Shown here one piece after another: positions 1-10,674 of a stretch of DNA of 64,000 nt. How positions within the stretch are numbered: the stretch's first letter is position 1; the number at the start of each line of letters is the position of its first letter. Origin of the DNA: Deinococcus aquiradiocola (GTDB taxonomy: Bacteria; Deinococcota; Deinococci; Deinococcales; Deinococcaceae); the NCBI RefSeq assembly GCF_014646915.1, contig NZ_BMOE01000005.1:198355-262354 (forward strand). Direction: 5' to 3'. Position numbers and translations under genes: made by a program. The notes under the pieces were generated by a model that was not told the DNA's origin, ran no database searches, and was given only the letters and a program-made list of their open reading frames with translations.

Positions 1-444
1 CAGGCACTGATAGATGCCCGTGTGCTCCGAATCGACCGGCACGACGCGCCCCCCGCCCACCTGCGCCGCCTCCCAGATCAGCAGGCCCGCCGTCACCATC
101 GCCTCCTTCGTGGCGAGCGCCACGCTGCGCCCCGCCTGCAGCGCCGCACGCGTCGGCTCCAGCCCGATCAGGCCACTCATGGCGTTCACGGTCACGTCGG
201 CCGGCAGGACCGCGATCTCGGACGTGTCCGAAACGACGCGCACGCCACTCAGGCGCGCCCGCGCGTCCGCCAGCACCTCCGGCGCGACACTCACCACCTC
301 CGGACGGAACTCCCGCACCTGCGCGTCCAGCAGGTCGAGATTCCGTCCGGCGGCGAGGGCCGCCACCGTATAGCCGCGCTCGCGGGCCACGTCGAGGGTC
401 TGCGTGCCGATGGAACCGGTCGAACCGAGCAGGGTGAGGCGCAT
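1..444 (-). CDS. dxr: 1-deoxy-D-xylulose 5-phosphate reductoisomerase, N-terminal part (runs off the left edge)
   Basis: The enzyme converts DXP to 2-C-methyl-D-erythritol 4-phosphate with NADPH, the committed step of the MEP isoprenoid pathway in the cytosol. The visible 148 codons carry the nucleotide-binding GSTGSIG at residues 7-13, a [12 protein letters not shown] stretch, the ALATKEAMV segment and the substrate/metal region [10 protein letters not shown], in the order expected for the family. The ATG start has a GGAGG sequence 4 nt upstream, so it is a conventional leadered start. The C-terminal half lies outside the window. Identity is secure; only the coordinate of the end is unknown. 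Confidence 0.95.
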   Translation of the reverse strand, partial: MRLTLLGSTGSIGTQTLDVARERGYTVAALAAGRNLDLLDAQVREFRPEVVSVAPEVLADARARLSGVRVVSDTSEIAVLPADVTVNAMSGLIGLEPTRAALQAGRSVALATKEAMVTAGLLIWEAAQVGGGRVVPVDSEHTGIYQCL

Positions 445-527
445 CTGACCTCCAGTCTGCCGCACGTTGATGAGCCGCGCTGGAAGAGAACCCACGGTGA
501 CGCCCCCCGGTGTGCTTCCATGAAGGC

Positions 528-803
528 ATGAACGAGCACCCCCTGCAGGGCACCATCACGGACGTCGTGCCGCTCGGCCACCGCCTCCTGCTCAGCGTGC
601 GCGGTCTGGGCGGCCGGCCCGCCCTGCCCACCGACGCGCAGGTCATCCAGACCGGCGAGCGCCTGCGCCTCCTCGACCAGCCGCACAGCCCCACCCTGTG
701 GCTGCACGGCGAAGTGACGCTCCTGGCCGAACCGCACGGCGAAACGAACTGGCGCACCTGGACGGGCAAGACCCTCGCCGTGGCCGAGGTCGAGGAACCC
801 TAG
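528..803 (+). CDS. Small hypothetical protein (91 aa)
   Basis: I do not recognise this protein. The ATG at 528 is preferred over the GTG at 510 because the first six codons before it overlap the presumed promoter region between it and dxr and add no conserved-looking sequence. The protein is soluble, with no signal peptide or membrane segment, and its sequence ([30 protein letters not shown]) looks like an all-beta fold. It is divergent from dxr and convergent with the gene ending at 808, only 4 bp away. Function unknown. Confidence 0.6.
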   Translation: MNEHPLQGTITDVVPLGHRLLLSVRGLGGRPALPTDAQVIQTGERLRLLDQPHSPTLWLHGEVTLLAEPHGETNWRTWTGKTLAVAEVEEP

Positions 804-807
804 GCGG

Positions 808-1428
808 TCAGTCCGAGCGCCTGACCCGCATACACTGGGCCTCTTCGCGTCCAGCACTGGCCGGGGAACTGGTGGTCGTCAGCCCCTTCAGCGTGGGCAG
901 CGCGTAACGGGTGGTCGTCACCGTCCGGCGCTTCTGCTGTCCCTGCATGTCGAAGAGTTGATCCTGCGCGGCCACGCACAGGTTGCCGCGGTCCAGCCAC
1001 AGCCGCGTGATGACAGACACAGACTGCGTCACGCCGGGCTCGATCAGGGGGGGCGCAGGGGTGGCGACCCGTACGCCGCCCGACAGGTTCCACCGCCGCA
1101 CCGTGTTCGTGCCCGCGCCGATCAGGGAGCGGCCATCGGCAGACCACAGCAGACGCAGGACGCTGCTGTTCTTCAGGGTGATGGTCGGCAACCCGGGGCG
1201 TGCCAGATGCACCTCGCAGAACCTGAAGCCGGGGGGTTCGTAACAGAAGCGCACGGCGGCCGCGTCGCCCCGGGGTGAGACCAGGGTGTCCTGCACGAGC
1301 CACGGGAAGTCCGGATGGCCCGCACTGTCGGCGGGTCCGGTGACGGTGACGCGTTCTCCACTCTTGAAGACGATCACGGCTGCCGGGGGTGGCGGGAGCG
1401 TGACGGCGGCCAGCAGCAGGGCGAGCAT
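808..1428 (-). CDS. Exported hypothetical protein with WD40-like segment
   Basis: This 206-residue protein starts with a short hydrophobic N terminus (MLALLLAAV followed by prolines) that looks like a signal peptide, so it probably acts outside the cytoplasm. A stretch around residues 90-115 (LLWSADGRSLIGAGTNTVRRW) resembles one beta-propeller blade, but too few blades are visible for a complete propeller. No catalytic motif is evident. It is transcribed in the same direction as aceA, which lies upstream of it. Convergent with the small gene ending at 803. Function unknown. Confidence 0.6.
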   Translation of the reverse strand: MLALLLAAVTLPPPPAAVIVFKSGERVTVTGPADSAGHPDFPWLVQDTLVSPRGDAAAVRFCYEPPGFRFCEVHLARPGLPTITLKNSSVLRLLWSADGRSLIGAGTNTVRRWNLSGGVRVATPAPPLIEPGVTQSVSVITRLWLDRGNLCVAAQDQLFDMQGQQKRRTVTTTRYALPTLKGLTTTSSPASAGREEAQCMRVRRSD

Positions 1429-1470
1429 GCCACATGCTGGACGTTCCGTCTGACCCCGGGATGACCGCAG

Positions 1471-1500
1471 GCCGGGGAACCTTCATTCAGGCTCCCCGGC
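1471..1500 (-). terminator. Probable terminator of aceA
   Basis: Inverted repeat with 8-bp arms GCCGGGGA (1471-1478) and TCCCCGGC (1493-1500) lies 36 bp past the aceA stop codon. No U-tract follows, which is usual for GC-rich hairpins of this genome. Confidence 0.45.
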
Positions 1501-1535
1501 TCGCGGCTATGGATGGGTGGGCGTGTGGCCCGTGT

Positions 1536-2831
<1,296 letters not shown>

Positions 2832-2955
2832 GGTGGTGCCTCCTGTGCGTGTGGGTTGGGGGGTGCCGCTTGGCTTGACCTCATGGTGTCACCGCGCTCC
2901 TGCCGGACTGGTGTTGTAAATCGTGGAGGTCTGGAGTCCATGCGGCTACAGGTAC

Positions 2956-2990
2956 ACCGGTTTACCGGTTTAATTGCATCTGGGTAAACC
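2956..2990 (-). promoter_or_regulatory. Candidate operator upstream of aceA
   Basis: An 8-bp inverted repeat, GGTTTACC (2959-2966) and GGTAAACC (2983-2990), has centres 24 bp apart. It overlaps a tandem direct repeat of ACCGGTTT (2956-2963 and 2964-2971). It lies in the AT-richer part of the 200-bp gap between the ATPase gene and aceA. The position suggests regulation of aceA, but the cognate factor is unknown. Confidence 0.45.
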
Positions 2991-3031
2991 ACTTGGCGCA
3001 AACGGCACCGCCCCCACTCCACCAACTCCGT

Positions 3032-5992
3032 TCAGACCGGCTGGCCGCCCGCCACGCCCAGCGCGTCCCGCAGCCGGAGCGCCTGCACGTTCAGGCCCGG
3101 GAACAGCGCGGCCGCCGCCGCCTCCCCGCCGTCCAGACGCTCCAGCAGCATCCCCACCTCACGCCACACCTGCCCCTGGAACGCCCGCAGCGGCGCCTCG
3201 CCCGCCGCGTCCCGCAGCCACGCCAGCGTCCCCCCCAGGCTCCCGCTCCCGCCCTCCAGCAGCAGGCAGCGGGCCTCCAGCGTCAGCAGCAGCGCGTGCA
3301 GGCCCGGGTCCGGCTCCTGCGCCTCACCCAGTCCCGACGCCACGCGCCGCAGCAGCGCGTGCCCACGGTTCACCTCGTGCAGCGCGGCCCCCACCCCGCC
3401 TCCGCGCAGGTGCGCGTCGGCCAGCGTGGCGCGCGCCTGCGCCTCCGCGTACGGGTGATCCGTCATCCTGAGCGCCCGCCGCGCGAACGCCTCGGCCCGC
3501 GCCGGGTCCGGGTCCGCCAGCGCCCGTGACAGCAGGATGTCGAAGGTCAGCACCTGCTCCCGGTCCAGCCCGCCCGACACCGCCGACAGCAGCGCGTCCA
3601 GCACGCGCCGCGCCTGCACCAGATCCGCGTGGTCCTCCTGCACGCCCCCGAACGGCTGCTGGTACGGGCGTCCCGCGCCGCGCGTCAGGTACGCCAGCGC
3701 CACCCGGTACTGCGTGCGCCGCTCCCGGTACGCGGCCTCCGCGTGCCGCTGCCCCGGCTCGCCCAGCAGCTGCAGCGCGCTCGCCGCGACGCGCAGCGCC
3801 TCGTCCGGCCGGAACAGCGACAGCAGCACCGGCACGCTCTCCGACTCCAGCCGCGCCCGCAGCACCGGGTCCGCGTCGCCCGCCTGCGCCGTCGCCCGCC
3901 GCGACCACACGAGCGCCTCCTGCGCCCTCCCCAGCCGCCGCAATGCCGTCGCCACGCGCGCCTGCACCCGCGCCTGCTCCTCCGGCGCGCCCTGCTCCTG
4001 CGTCAGCCGCTCCGCCGCGTCCAGCAGGCGCTCCAGCGCCGCCGCCGGTTGCCCCAGCCGCAGGCGCAGGTCCCCTTCCTGGTACCGGGCGCGGGCCGAC
4101 AGCAGCGGGTGACTGGCGGGCACGTTGCCCAGCTCCCGCATCGCTTCCGCCCAGCGGCCCGCGTCCTTCGCGATCAGGCCGCGCCACAGGGCCGCGCGCG
4201 CCGGGTTGCCGAGCGCGCCGCCCTCCCGAGCGCGCGGGTCCGCCGCGAGCCGCGTCGCCCGGTCCAGATCGCCGCGCCAGCGGGCCAGGGCCGCGCCCAC
4301 CAGCAGCGCGTCCGCCTGCGCGCCCTGCAGCCAGCGGTCCGGCCCGGCGGCGCTCAGGGGCCGCTGCACCTCCGCGTGCGACAGTTGCGCCTCGGCCGCC
4401 TCGAAGTTCCCGCTGTCCACGCTGCTCTCCGCCAGCTTCACGCGCGCCCACGCCCGCACCGCCTCGCGCGGCGAATCCAGCAGCGCGAACAGCGCGTCAC
4501 GCGCCTGCGGGTGCCCGTACGCGCCGAGCATCGCGTGGTGACTCACCACGGCCCGCGCGAGCGACTCGCGCTCCTCGCCGCGCGCCTGCCCCCGCGCCTG
4601 CACCCACAGCAGCGGCGCGTGCCCCAGGCCGCCCGGGTGCGCGTCCAGCCAGCGCGCCACGTCTGCCCAGCGGTCCAGGCGCGCCAGGGCGTTCAGTGGC
4701 ACGCTGACCGCGTCCGCCGTCCCTGCGTCCGTCCTGACCGTGCCCGGCAGGGTCGCCGCGAGCCGCGTCAGGGCCGCGCGGCGCTCGGCGTCCGGCAGGA
4801 GCGGCCGCGCAGCGTCCAGCAGTGCGCCCGACAGCGGGCGCGGGTGCGCGGCGTCCGACTCGTCCAGCAGGGCACGCACGTGTGCGGGCAGCAGGTCGAG
4901 CCGCTGCCCGAGCGCCGCCTCCAGCAGCGGCCCCGGCAGCCGCGCCCCGCCCTGCCCGGCACTCACGGTGTCCTGCACGGCACTCAGGGCCGCCAGCAGC
5001 CGCACCGCCGCCGGGTCCGACAGCACGCGCTCCAGCGTGTCCTGCCCGGCCTCGCCGCCACTCCCGGCGTTGCGGGCCGCCGCGAGCAGCGTCAGCCGGT
5101 CGAGGTTGCGGCCCGTCTGCCGCACCAGTTCGTCCGCGCGGGCCGCCGGGACGCCCAGCTGCGCCATCAGGTACCGCCGCGCCTCGGCAGGCGTGGGCGC
5201 CGTCAGGCGAATGTGATCGCCCGGCAGGTCCGGCGGGAGCGCCGACTCGTCCTCGGCGGCCAGCAGCACGTTCAGGCGCTCCGGCGCGAGGCGGTACAGC
5301 TGCTCCGCCGCCCACGCCGTCAGCGACACCGTCGCGCCGTCCGCCGCGCGCGGCGGCGAGACCCCGAACTGCCCGTCCGGCAGCACCCGCAGCAGCAGCA
5401 CCGACCCGTCAGGCAGGCCCTCCAGCAGTGCCCGCGCGGCCCGTGCCTGCCCTTCCGCCTGCACCGCGAACGGCTGCGAACGCTGCACCTGCAGGTCCGG
5501 GAAGAGCGGCAGCAGGTCCCCGCCCAGCGTCAGGCGGTGCACGCCCGGCGCCGGGTCCAGCTGCGCGATGGCGCGCTCCAGGTGCGTGCTGAGCAGCGTC
5601 TTGCCCGCCCCGGCCGGGCCGCTCACCACCAGTCTCGCCGCGTGCCCGCCCCCTGCGGCGGCCCGCACCGCGCCCAGGAACTGTCGGTACGCGCGCCGCT
5701 TCGAGCGGCCCAGCAGTTCCAGTTCCGCGGGAAGCGGCTGCCGCACGCTGACCGGCAGGGGAGGCACGCGCTGCCCGACGCCCGCCGCGAGTTCCGACAG
5801 CACGCCGTGCAGCGCCCGCTTGTCCTGCGGCGTCCCGATGTCGCGGTACACGATGTTCCGCACGCTGCTCGGGCTCGCGCCGCGCGCACGCATCGCCTCC
5901 TCCAGCCAGCGCAGGCTGCCGCGCACGCCCCACGCCTCCCGCGTGCGCGGCAGCTGCTGCCGCAGCGTCTGCAAGGTCGCCTGCCAGTCCAT
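3032..5992 (-). CDS. Large P-loop ATPase with TPR-like C-terminal half
   Basis: The 986-residue protein has a Walker A motif GPAGAGKT at residues 125-132, in a context (RLVVSGPAGAGKTLLSTHLERAI) typical of AAA/STAND signalling ATPases. The hydrophobic strand GSVLLLRVLPDG may be the Walker B position but lacks a clear acidic pair. From about residue 400 to the end the sequence is Ala/Arg/Leu-rich paired helices (for example ALERLLDAAERL, EALVWSRRATAQAGD) that read as TPR repeats. The first 110 residues contain no DNA-binding motif I can recognise. It resembles a STAND-type switch protein without a known effector. Start: ATG 6 nt after TAGCGT (5999-6004), a leaderless arrangement. Specific function unknown. 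Confidence 0.75.
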   Translation of the reverse strand: MDWQATLQTLRQQLPRTREAWGVRGSLRWLEEAMRARGASPSSVRNIVYRDIGTPQDKRALHGVLSELAAGVGQRVPPLPVSVRQPLPAELELLGRSKRRAYRQFLGAVRAAAGGGHAARLVVSGPAGAGKTLLSTHLERAIAQLDPAPGVHRLTLGGDLLPLFPDLQVQRSQPFAVQAEGQARAARALLEGLPDGSVLLLRVLPDGQFGVSPPRAADGATVSLTAWAAEQLYRLAPERLNVLLAAEDESALPPDLPGDHIRLTAPTPAEARRYLMAQLGVPAARADELVRQTGRNLDRLTLLAAARNAGSGGEAGQDTLERVLSDPAAVRLLAALSAVQDTVSAGQGGARLPGPLLEAALGQRLDLLPAHVRALLDESDAAHPRPLSGALLDAARPLLPDAERRAALTRLAATLPGTVRTDAGTADAVSVPLNALARLDRWADVARWLDAHPGGLGHAPLLWVQARGQARGEERESLARAVVSHHAMLGAYGHPQARDALFALLDSPREAVRAWARVKLAESSVDSGNFEAAEAQLSHAEVQRPLSAAGPDRWLQGAQADALLVGAALARWRGDLDRATRLAADPRAREGGALGNPARAALWRGLIAKDAGRWAEAMRELGNVPASHPLLSARARYQEGDLRLRLGQPAAALERLLDAAERLTQEQGAPEEQARVQARVATALRRLGRAQEALVWSRRATAQAGDADPVLRARLESESVPVLLSLFRPDEALRVAASALQLLGEPGQRHAEAAYRERRTQYRVALAYLTRGAGRPYQQPFGGVQEDHADLVQARRVLDALLSAVSGGLDREQVLTFDILLSRALADPDPARAEAFARRALRMTDHPYAEAQARATLADAHLRGGGVGAALHEVNRGHALLRRVASGLGEAQEPDPGLHALLLTLEARCLLLEGGSGSLGGTLAWLRDAAGEAPLRAFQGQVWREVGMLLERLDGGEAAAAALFPGLNVQALRLRDALGVAGGQPV

Positions 5993-6298
5993 ACTGGAAC
6001 GCTATCAGGTGCGGCGCTCCCCGGCGCGCCCGGCGCCCGCTCGCCCCCTGCCCTCCAGCCGCCGGACCCTGCAACTCTGCCGGGAACGCCGGGCGCGGGC
6101 CGGACCGCTTCATCAGATGCGCTTCAGCAAGTTCGCTATACTCGGTTCAGCCTTTTACAGTTCACGCCCCGACCCGCATCGCCTGTCGCGTTCCTGCCCC
6201 ATACTGCTGACCTGCACCACACCGTCCGTCCACCGCCCCACACGCGCCACGGCCCACCCGGCCCGCGCTGACCCCACACCGCCGCCCCGGAGGCCCCC
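5993..6298. promoter_or_regulatory. Divergent intergenic region with candidate promoters
   Basis: The gap separates the ATPase gene (minus) from the secreted TPR gene (plus). TAGCGT on the minus strand (5999-6004) is the leaderless -10 of the ATPase gene. TATACT on the plus strand (6137-6142) is a good -10, but no convincing -35 lies 17 bp before it. No gene is visible; the long open frames crossing it are shadows. Confidence 0.4.
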
Positions 6299-7000
6299 AT
6301 GCGTACCCTGATCCTCACCGCCCTGCTCGCCACCACCACCGCCCTCGCCGCCACCGCCCAGGACGCCAGCAACACCCTCGACAGGGGCAACTGGCAGGAC
6401 GCCGCCAGCCTCGGCGCGTCCCTCGACAGCGCCGACGGGTACACCATCGCCGCGAAGGCCACCACGCTCGGCGCCAGCGTCAGCCCCGACTCCGCCAAGG
6501 CCGCCCTCCTCAAGAAGGCGCAGAGCTACGCCAACCAGGCCATCAAACTCAACCCCAACAGCGCCAGCGCGTACTTCGAACTCGCGCGCGCCGACGGCCG
6601 CCTCGCGCAGTACACCGGCATCCTCGAAAGCCTCGGGCTTGCCGGGGAGATCAAGAAGGCCCTCGTGAAGGCCATCGACCTCGACCCCAAATTCGACGAG
6701 GCGTACGTCGCGCTCGGCCTGTGGAACGCCGAACTGGCCGCCAAGGGCGGCGGCGCGTCCTTCATCACCGGCGCGCGCGGCGACCAGGTCATCCCGAACT
6801 TCGAGAAGGCCATCGCCATCGCGCCCACCACCATCGCGCACCGCCTGGAGTACGCGAACTCCCTGCTGCTCCTGAACCGCAACAGCAACCGCAGCGCCGC
6901 CATCGCGCAGCTGCAGAAGGCCGTCAGCCTCACCCCCGTCACGTACTGGGACAAGCAGGACCTCGCCGCCGCGCAGAAGAAACTCGACGCGCTGCGCTGA
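6299..7000 (+). CDS. Secreted tetratricopeptide-repeat protein
   Basis: The 233-residue protein begins with a classical signal peptide (MRTLILTALL followed by Ala/Thr-rich residues, likely cleavage near residue 20) and has no lipobox cysteine, so it is probably periplasmic. Helical pairs such as YANQAIKLNPNSASAYFELA and KAIDLDPKFDEAYVALGL are TPR repeats with the typical P/A spacing, pointing to a protein-interaction role. GGAGG lies 5 nt before the ATG. It is monocistronic and convergent with the lipid kinase gene, with a shared terminator hairpin between them. Partner unknown. Confidence 0.75.
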   Translation: MRTLILTALLATTTALAATAQDASNTLDRGNWQDAASLGASLDSADGYTIAAKATTLGASVSPDSAKAALLKKAQSYANQAIKLNPNSASAYFELARADGRLAQYTGILESLGLAGEIKKALVKAIDLDPKFDEAYVALGLWNAELAAKGGGASFITGARGDQVIPNFEKAIAIAPTTIAHRLEYANSLLLLNRNSNRSAAIAQLQKAVSLTPVTYWDKQDLAAAQKKLDALR

Positions 7001-7013
7001 ACCTCGGTGTGCC

Positions 7014-7046
7014 GGGGCAGCCTCACCCGCGCGGGGGGGCTGCCCC
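7014..7046. terminator. Bidirectional terminator hairpin
   Basis: Perfect 9-bp arms GGGGCAGCC (7014-7022) and GGCTGCCCC (7038-7046) lie between two convergent genes. No T-run follows. Confidence 0.55.
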
Positions 7047-7127
7047 TCGCCGTTCACGGGGCGCGCCCGCCCCGTCCCCTGCCCTGCAGCGCGGGCATTC
7101 ACCGGCAGCCGTGAGCGGGGAGGAGGG

Positions 7128-8102
7128 TCAGGGCAGGGACAGGCAGCGCAGCGCGCCCGGCAGCACCCGAACCGTCAGCTGCCGCTGCGCCCCCGCCAGC
7201 TCACCGTCCAGATGCGTCTGCATCGGCCGCTCCCACGAGAGCCGCACCTCACGCCCCCGCGCCTCACGCACGGCCGGATGCGTCAGGTGCGTGCCGCGCA
7301 GCACGCGCCCCATCAGCGGCAGCAGCGCCACGCGCGACAGGTTCCCGCCCAGCACCACGTTCAGCTGCCCGTCGCGCGGGTCGGCGCCCGGCGCGATCCG
7401 GAAACCGCCCCCGTACCGCTCGCTGTTCATGACGGCCACCAGACACGACGCGCCACGGTACAGCACCTCGCCGTCCACCTCCACCGTGAGCGGCCCGGAC
7501 TCCAGCTGCCGCAGGCCGCGCAGCGCCGCCCACAGGTAGCGCGGGAAGCCGCCCAGCGGCACGCCCAGCAGCCGTGCGGGCGCGCGGTGCAGCAGGTCCG
7601 CCACCTGCGCGTCGTACCCCATGCCCAGGCCGTTCAGGAGCAGCACCGGCGGCCGGTCGTCCAGCCGCACCTCCATCAGATCCAGCCGACCCTCCGGACG
7701 CGACAGCCGGTCGAGTGCCGAGTCCAGATCGCCGGGCCTGAGGCCCAGACTGCCCGCCAGATCGTTGCCGCTTCCCAGCGGCACCAGCCCCAGCGCCCGC
7801 CCGGACCGCACCAGCTCCGGCAGCAGCAGCGACGCCGTGCCGTCCCCGCCCACCGCGAGCGCCGCCTGCCCCGCCGGACGGGCCGCGAGCGCCGCGCACG
7901 CCTCCCGAGCCGACCCGGCATGCAGCAGCTCGAACGCCAGGCCGCGCGCATTCAGGGCCGCCTCCAGACGCGGCCACGTCCGGCCCGCCAGGCCCCGCCC
8001 CGCCGCCGGATTCAGCACCACCGCCAGCGGTAACCCCGCCGCGGACGGACCGGTGGAAGGCACGGAAGGGCGAACGTCAGGAGCGTCAGGGGAGCCGGTC
8101 AC
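7128..8102 (-). CDS. Diacylglycerol/lipid kinase family protein (YegS/DagK type)
   Basis: The protein belongs to the DAGK catalytic-domain family, which phosphorylates diacylglycerol or related lipids with ATP, or sphingosine-like lipids, at the inner membrane face. Diagnostic segments are VVLNPAAGRG near the N terminus, the nucleotide-binding VGGDGTASLLL and the LGSGNDLAGSLG that follows it, plus a C-terminal beta-sandwich region. The GTG at 8102 is chosen because TACGCT lies 9 nt upstream of it. A longer frame could start at a GTG at 8135 (335 aa), which would place that -10 box inside the gene. The substrate cannot be read from the sequence. Confidence 0.85.
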   Translation of the reverse strand: MTGSPDAPDVRPSVPSTGPSAAGLPLAVVLNPAAGRGLAGRTWPRLEAALNARGLAFELLHAGSAREACAALAARPAGQAALAVGGDGTASLLLPELVRSGRALGLVPLGSGNDLAGSLGLRPGDLDSALDRLSRPEGRLDLMEVRLDDRPPVLLLNGLGMGYDAQVADLLHRAPARLLGVPLGGFPRYLWAALRGLRQLESGPLTVEVDGEVLYRGASCLVAVMNSERYGGGFRIAPGADPRDGQLNVVLGGNLSRVALLPLMGRVLRGTHLTHPAVREARGREVRLSWERPMQTHLDGELAGAQRQLTVRVLPGALRCLSLP

Positions 8103-8191
8103 GGTCCCAGCAGCGTAGCGCAGCCGCCGCCCCACGTTCCCGCACTCCGGCCGCTCAGCACCCCGTCACGCCGTCCCGGTACACTGCAGGG

Positions 8192-8566
8192 GTGCGCCGA
8201 CCCGTGCTGTGCCTGCTGCTCCTCGCCCCACTGCTCGGCGGGTGCCGCTACACGTTCCTGCCGCTCGTCCCGCCGCCCGCCCAGATCACCCTGCCCACCC
8301 GCATCGTGACCGCCACCCTGCGCCGCGAGGGGGACGACCTGATCGTGACCGCCGCGCTCAGCGGACAGTTCCGGGCCGGATACCTGAGCGTCGTGTGGTA
8401 CCGCGACGACACCGAACAGGGCCGCGACAGCGTGTACCTCGACGTCGCCCAGCGCAGCGCCGAGTTCCGCCTCGCCGCGCCACAGAAAGGCAGCTACCGC
8501 GCCCTCCTCAGCCACGACGGCGTGCTGCTCCGGCAGGTGGAACTCCTCGAGAACGGCGACCTGTAA
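8192..8566 (+). CDS. Small lipoprotein
   Basis: The 124-residue protein has a type II signal peptide with the lipobox LLGGC (Cys18), so it should be lipid-anchored. The mature part (IVTATLRREGDDLIVTAALSGQF..GYLSVVWYRDD) reads as a small beta-sandwich of unknown role. The GTG start lies 6 nt after TACACT (8180-8185), so the mRNA is probably leaderless. Its TAA stop is followed immediately by a copy of the dispersed repeat. Confidence 0.75.
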   Translation: MRRPVLCLLLLAPLLGGCRYTFLPLVPPPAQITLPTRIVTATLRREGDDLIVTAALSGQFRAGYLSVVWYRDDTEQGRDSVYLDVAQRSAEFRLAAPQKGSYRALLSHDGVLLRQVELLENGDL

Positions 8567-8716
8567 GACGGATTTGATCCGATTTCAGGGATGCTGTGAA
8601 CAGCAAAGGCATCCCCTGCAGGACGCCTGCCCGCTTCCCTCTCCTCAAAACCGTACGTTTTGGCGCCCTTATCGCTCGGCTGAACTCCAGCAGTTCAGCC
8701 GAGCGATAAGACGGAT
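8567..8716 (+). repeat. Dispersed modular repeat, copy A
   Basis: This is a full copy of the repeat family in L-R orientation. The left module begins directly after the TAA of the lipoprotein gene (GACGGATTTGATCC). The two modules are separated by TCAAAACCGTA (8645-8655). The right module is a strong hairpin (GGCTGAACT..AGTTCAGCC) extended here by CTTATCGCTC/GAGCGATAAG. It may act as a transcription terminator. Confidence 0.8.
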
Positions 8717-8758
8717 CCCGGGTGGTTCAGGGCCCGCATCAAACACCCGTGGAACGCA

Positions 8759-8797
8759 GCCGGGCCGGTCAGTGACATCACTGCTGACCGGCCCGGC
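8759..8797 (-). terminator. Terminator of the scoAB operon
   Basis: Perfect 14-bp arms (8759-8772 and 8784-8797, GCCGGGCCGGTCAG and its complement) flank an 11-nt loop 15 bp after the scoB stop codon. Confidence 0.65.
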
Positions 8798-8811
8798 CGG
8801 GGAGCGCCGGG

Positions 8812-9440
<629 letters not shown>

Positions 9441-9444
<4 letters not shown>

Positions 9445-10157
9445 GCGTCACCTCCGTTGTCCGCCGTGCGGACCGTGCGCTTCTCGATCAGTTTGCGCGG
9501 CTCGGGGTCGTGCACGATCCGCTGCACGAAGATGCCGGGCGTGTGCACGTGGTCCGGGTCGAGTTCGCCGACCTCCACGAGGTGCTCCACCTCCGCGACC
9601 GTCACGCAGCCCGCCGTGGCGACGAGCGGGTTGAAGTTCCGCGCGGTCTTGCGGTACACGAGGTTCCCGGCCCGGTCGCCCTTCCAGGCCTTCACGAGCG
9701 CCACGTCTGCCATGATCCCGCGCTCCAGGATGTACGTCTGCCCGTCGAAGTCGTGGTGTTCCTTGCCCTCGGCGATCAGGGTGCCGACGCCCGTCCGGGT
9801 GTAGAAGCCGGGAATGCCCGCCCCGCCAGCCCGGAGGCGCTCGGCCAGCGTGCCCTGCGGCGTGAACTCCAGCTCCAGCTCGCCCGCCAGGTACTGCCGC
9901 GCGAACTCGGCGTTCTCACCGACGTACGACGAGATCATCTTGCGGATCTGGCGGGTCTGCAGCAGTTCCCACAGCGCGAACCCGTCCGCGCCCGCGTTGT
10001 TGCTCGCCACGGTCAGGTCGCGCACGCCGCTGTCCCGCAGCGCCAGGATCAGGGTTTCGGGCACGCCGCACAGCCCGAAGCCGCCCACGGCGAGGGTCAT
10101 GCCGTCCCGTACGACGCCGGACAGTGCCGCCTCGGCACTCTCGAACACTTTGTTCAT
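9441..10157 (-). CDS. scoA: 3-oxoacid CoA-transferase, subunit A
   Basis: Alpha subunit partner of the downstream subunit B. The Gly-rich [14 protein letters not shown] near residue 25-38 and [13 protein letters not shown] are typical of the CoA-binding alpha subunit. The start is placed at [12 protein letters not shown] because TATGCT lies 7 nt upstream. An ATG 12 nt further upstream would fall inside that -10 box and is rejected. Together the pair would let the cell activate acetoacetate or degrade it for the TCA cycle. Confidence 0.9.
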
Positions 10158-10255
10158 GCCCCACAGCATACCGGGCCGTTCCCGTCCTCACGGCGTGCGT
10201 GGCGTTCCCGTGCGGGTACTCCGGTCACGGTCCGGTCAGGAGGCGCTGGGACGGG

Positions 10256-10291
10256 CGAGCGGCGGCCCGCTCACTGCCGGGCCGCCGCTCG
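10256..10291 (-). terminator. Terminator hairpin downstream of the small HTH gene
   Basis: Perfect 14-bp arms (10256-10269 and 10278-10291, starting CGAGCGGCGG) flank an 8-nt loop between the gene ending at 10347 and scoA. Confidence 0.6.
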
Positions 10292-10311
10292 GGCGGAACG
10301 GGCCGCTCCAC

Positions 10312-10350
10312 CCGCCTGAACTCCAGAAGTCCAGCTCATTCTGGGATCAG
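10312..10350 (-). repeat. Dispersed repeat, partial copy H (right module only)
   Basis: Only the right-hand module survives (CTGAACTCCAGAAGTCCAGCTC). Its outer end, TGATCCCAG on the minus strand, provides the TGA stop codon (10347-10349) of the adjacent gene. Confidence 0.6.
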
Positions 10351-10628
10351 TTGCTGTTCCATACCACCGAGCCGAGCGCGTCGGGCCGCAGCAGGTACAG
10401 CAGCTCGTGCGCGGGCCGCTGCAGCACGTGCGACAGGTTCACGAGCGCCTGCAGGCTGGGCGTGTACGGGAGGCCCATCGCGTCGTGACCCTCCAGCAGC
10501 GACTCGACCATGAAGCGGCTCAGGTCGGCCTCCTGCGCGAATTCCTCGGGGGTTCGGCACCCCAGCTCCTGCATCCGGGCGTGGATGAGGGGCGCGAGGG
10601 GCGCTGCAGTGTGGTGCGTCGCGGTCAT
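10347..10628 (-). CDS. Small XRE-like helix-turn-helix protein
   Basis: The 93-residue protein is almost entirely one helical domain: MQELGCRTPEEFAQEADLSRFMVESLLEG followed by PSLQALVNLSHVLQRPAHELLYLL. This has the spacing of a Cro/C1-type HTH fold, so a DNA-binding regulator is likely. Its target is unknown. It is downstream of hemB in the same orientation, with a 46-bp gap. CATGAT lies 6 nt before the ATG and could be a leaderless -10. The stop codon is embedded in a dispersed-repeat fragment. Confidence 0.6.
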   Translation of the reverse strand: MTATHHTAAPLAPLIHARMQELGCRTPEEFAQEADLSRFMVESLLEGHDAMGLPYTPSLQALVNLSHVLQRPAHELLYLLRPDALGSVVWNSN

Positions 10629-10674
10629 GTCTTCATCATGCGCACCGGACTCTGACAGGGGTCTTGCAGAATCG

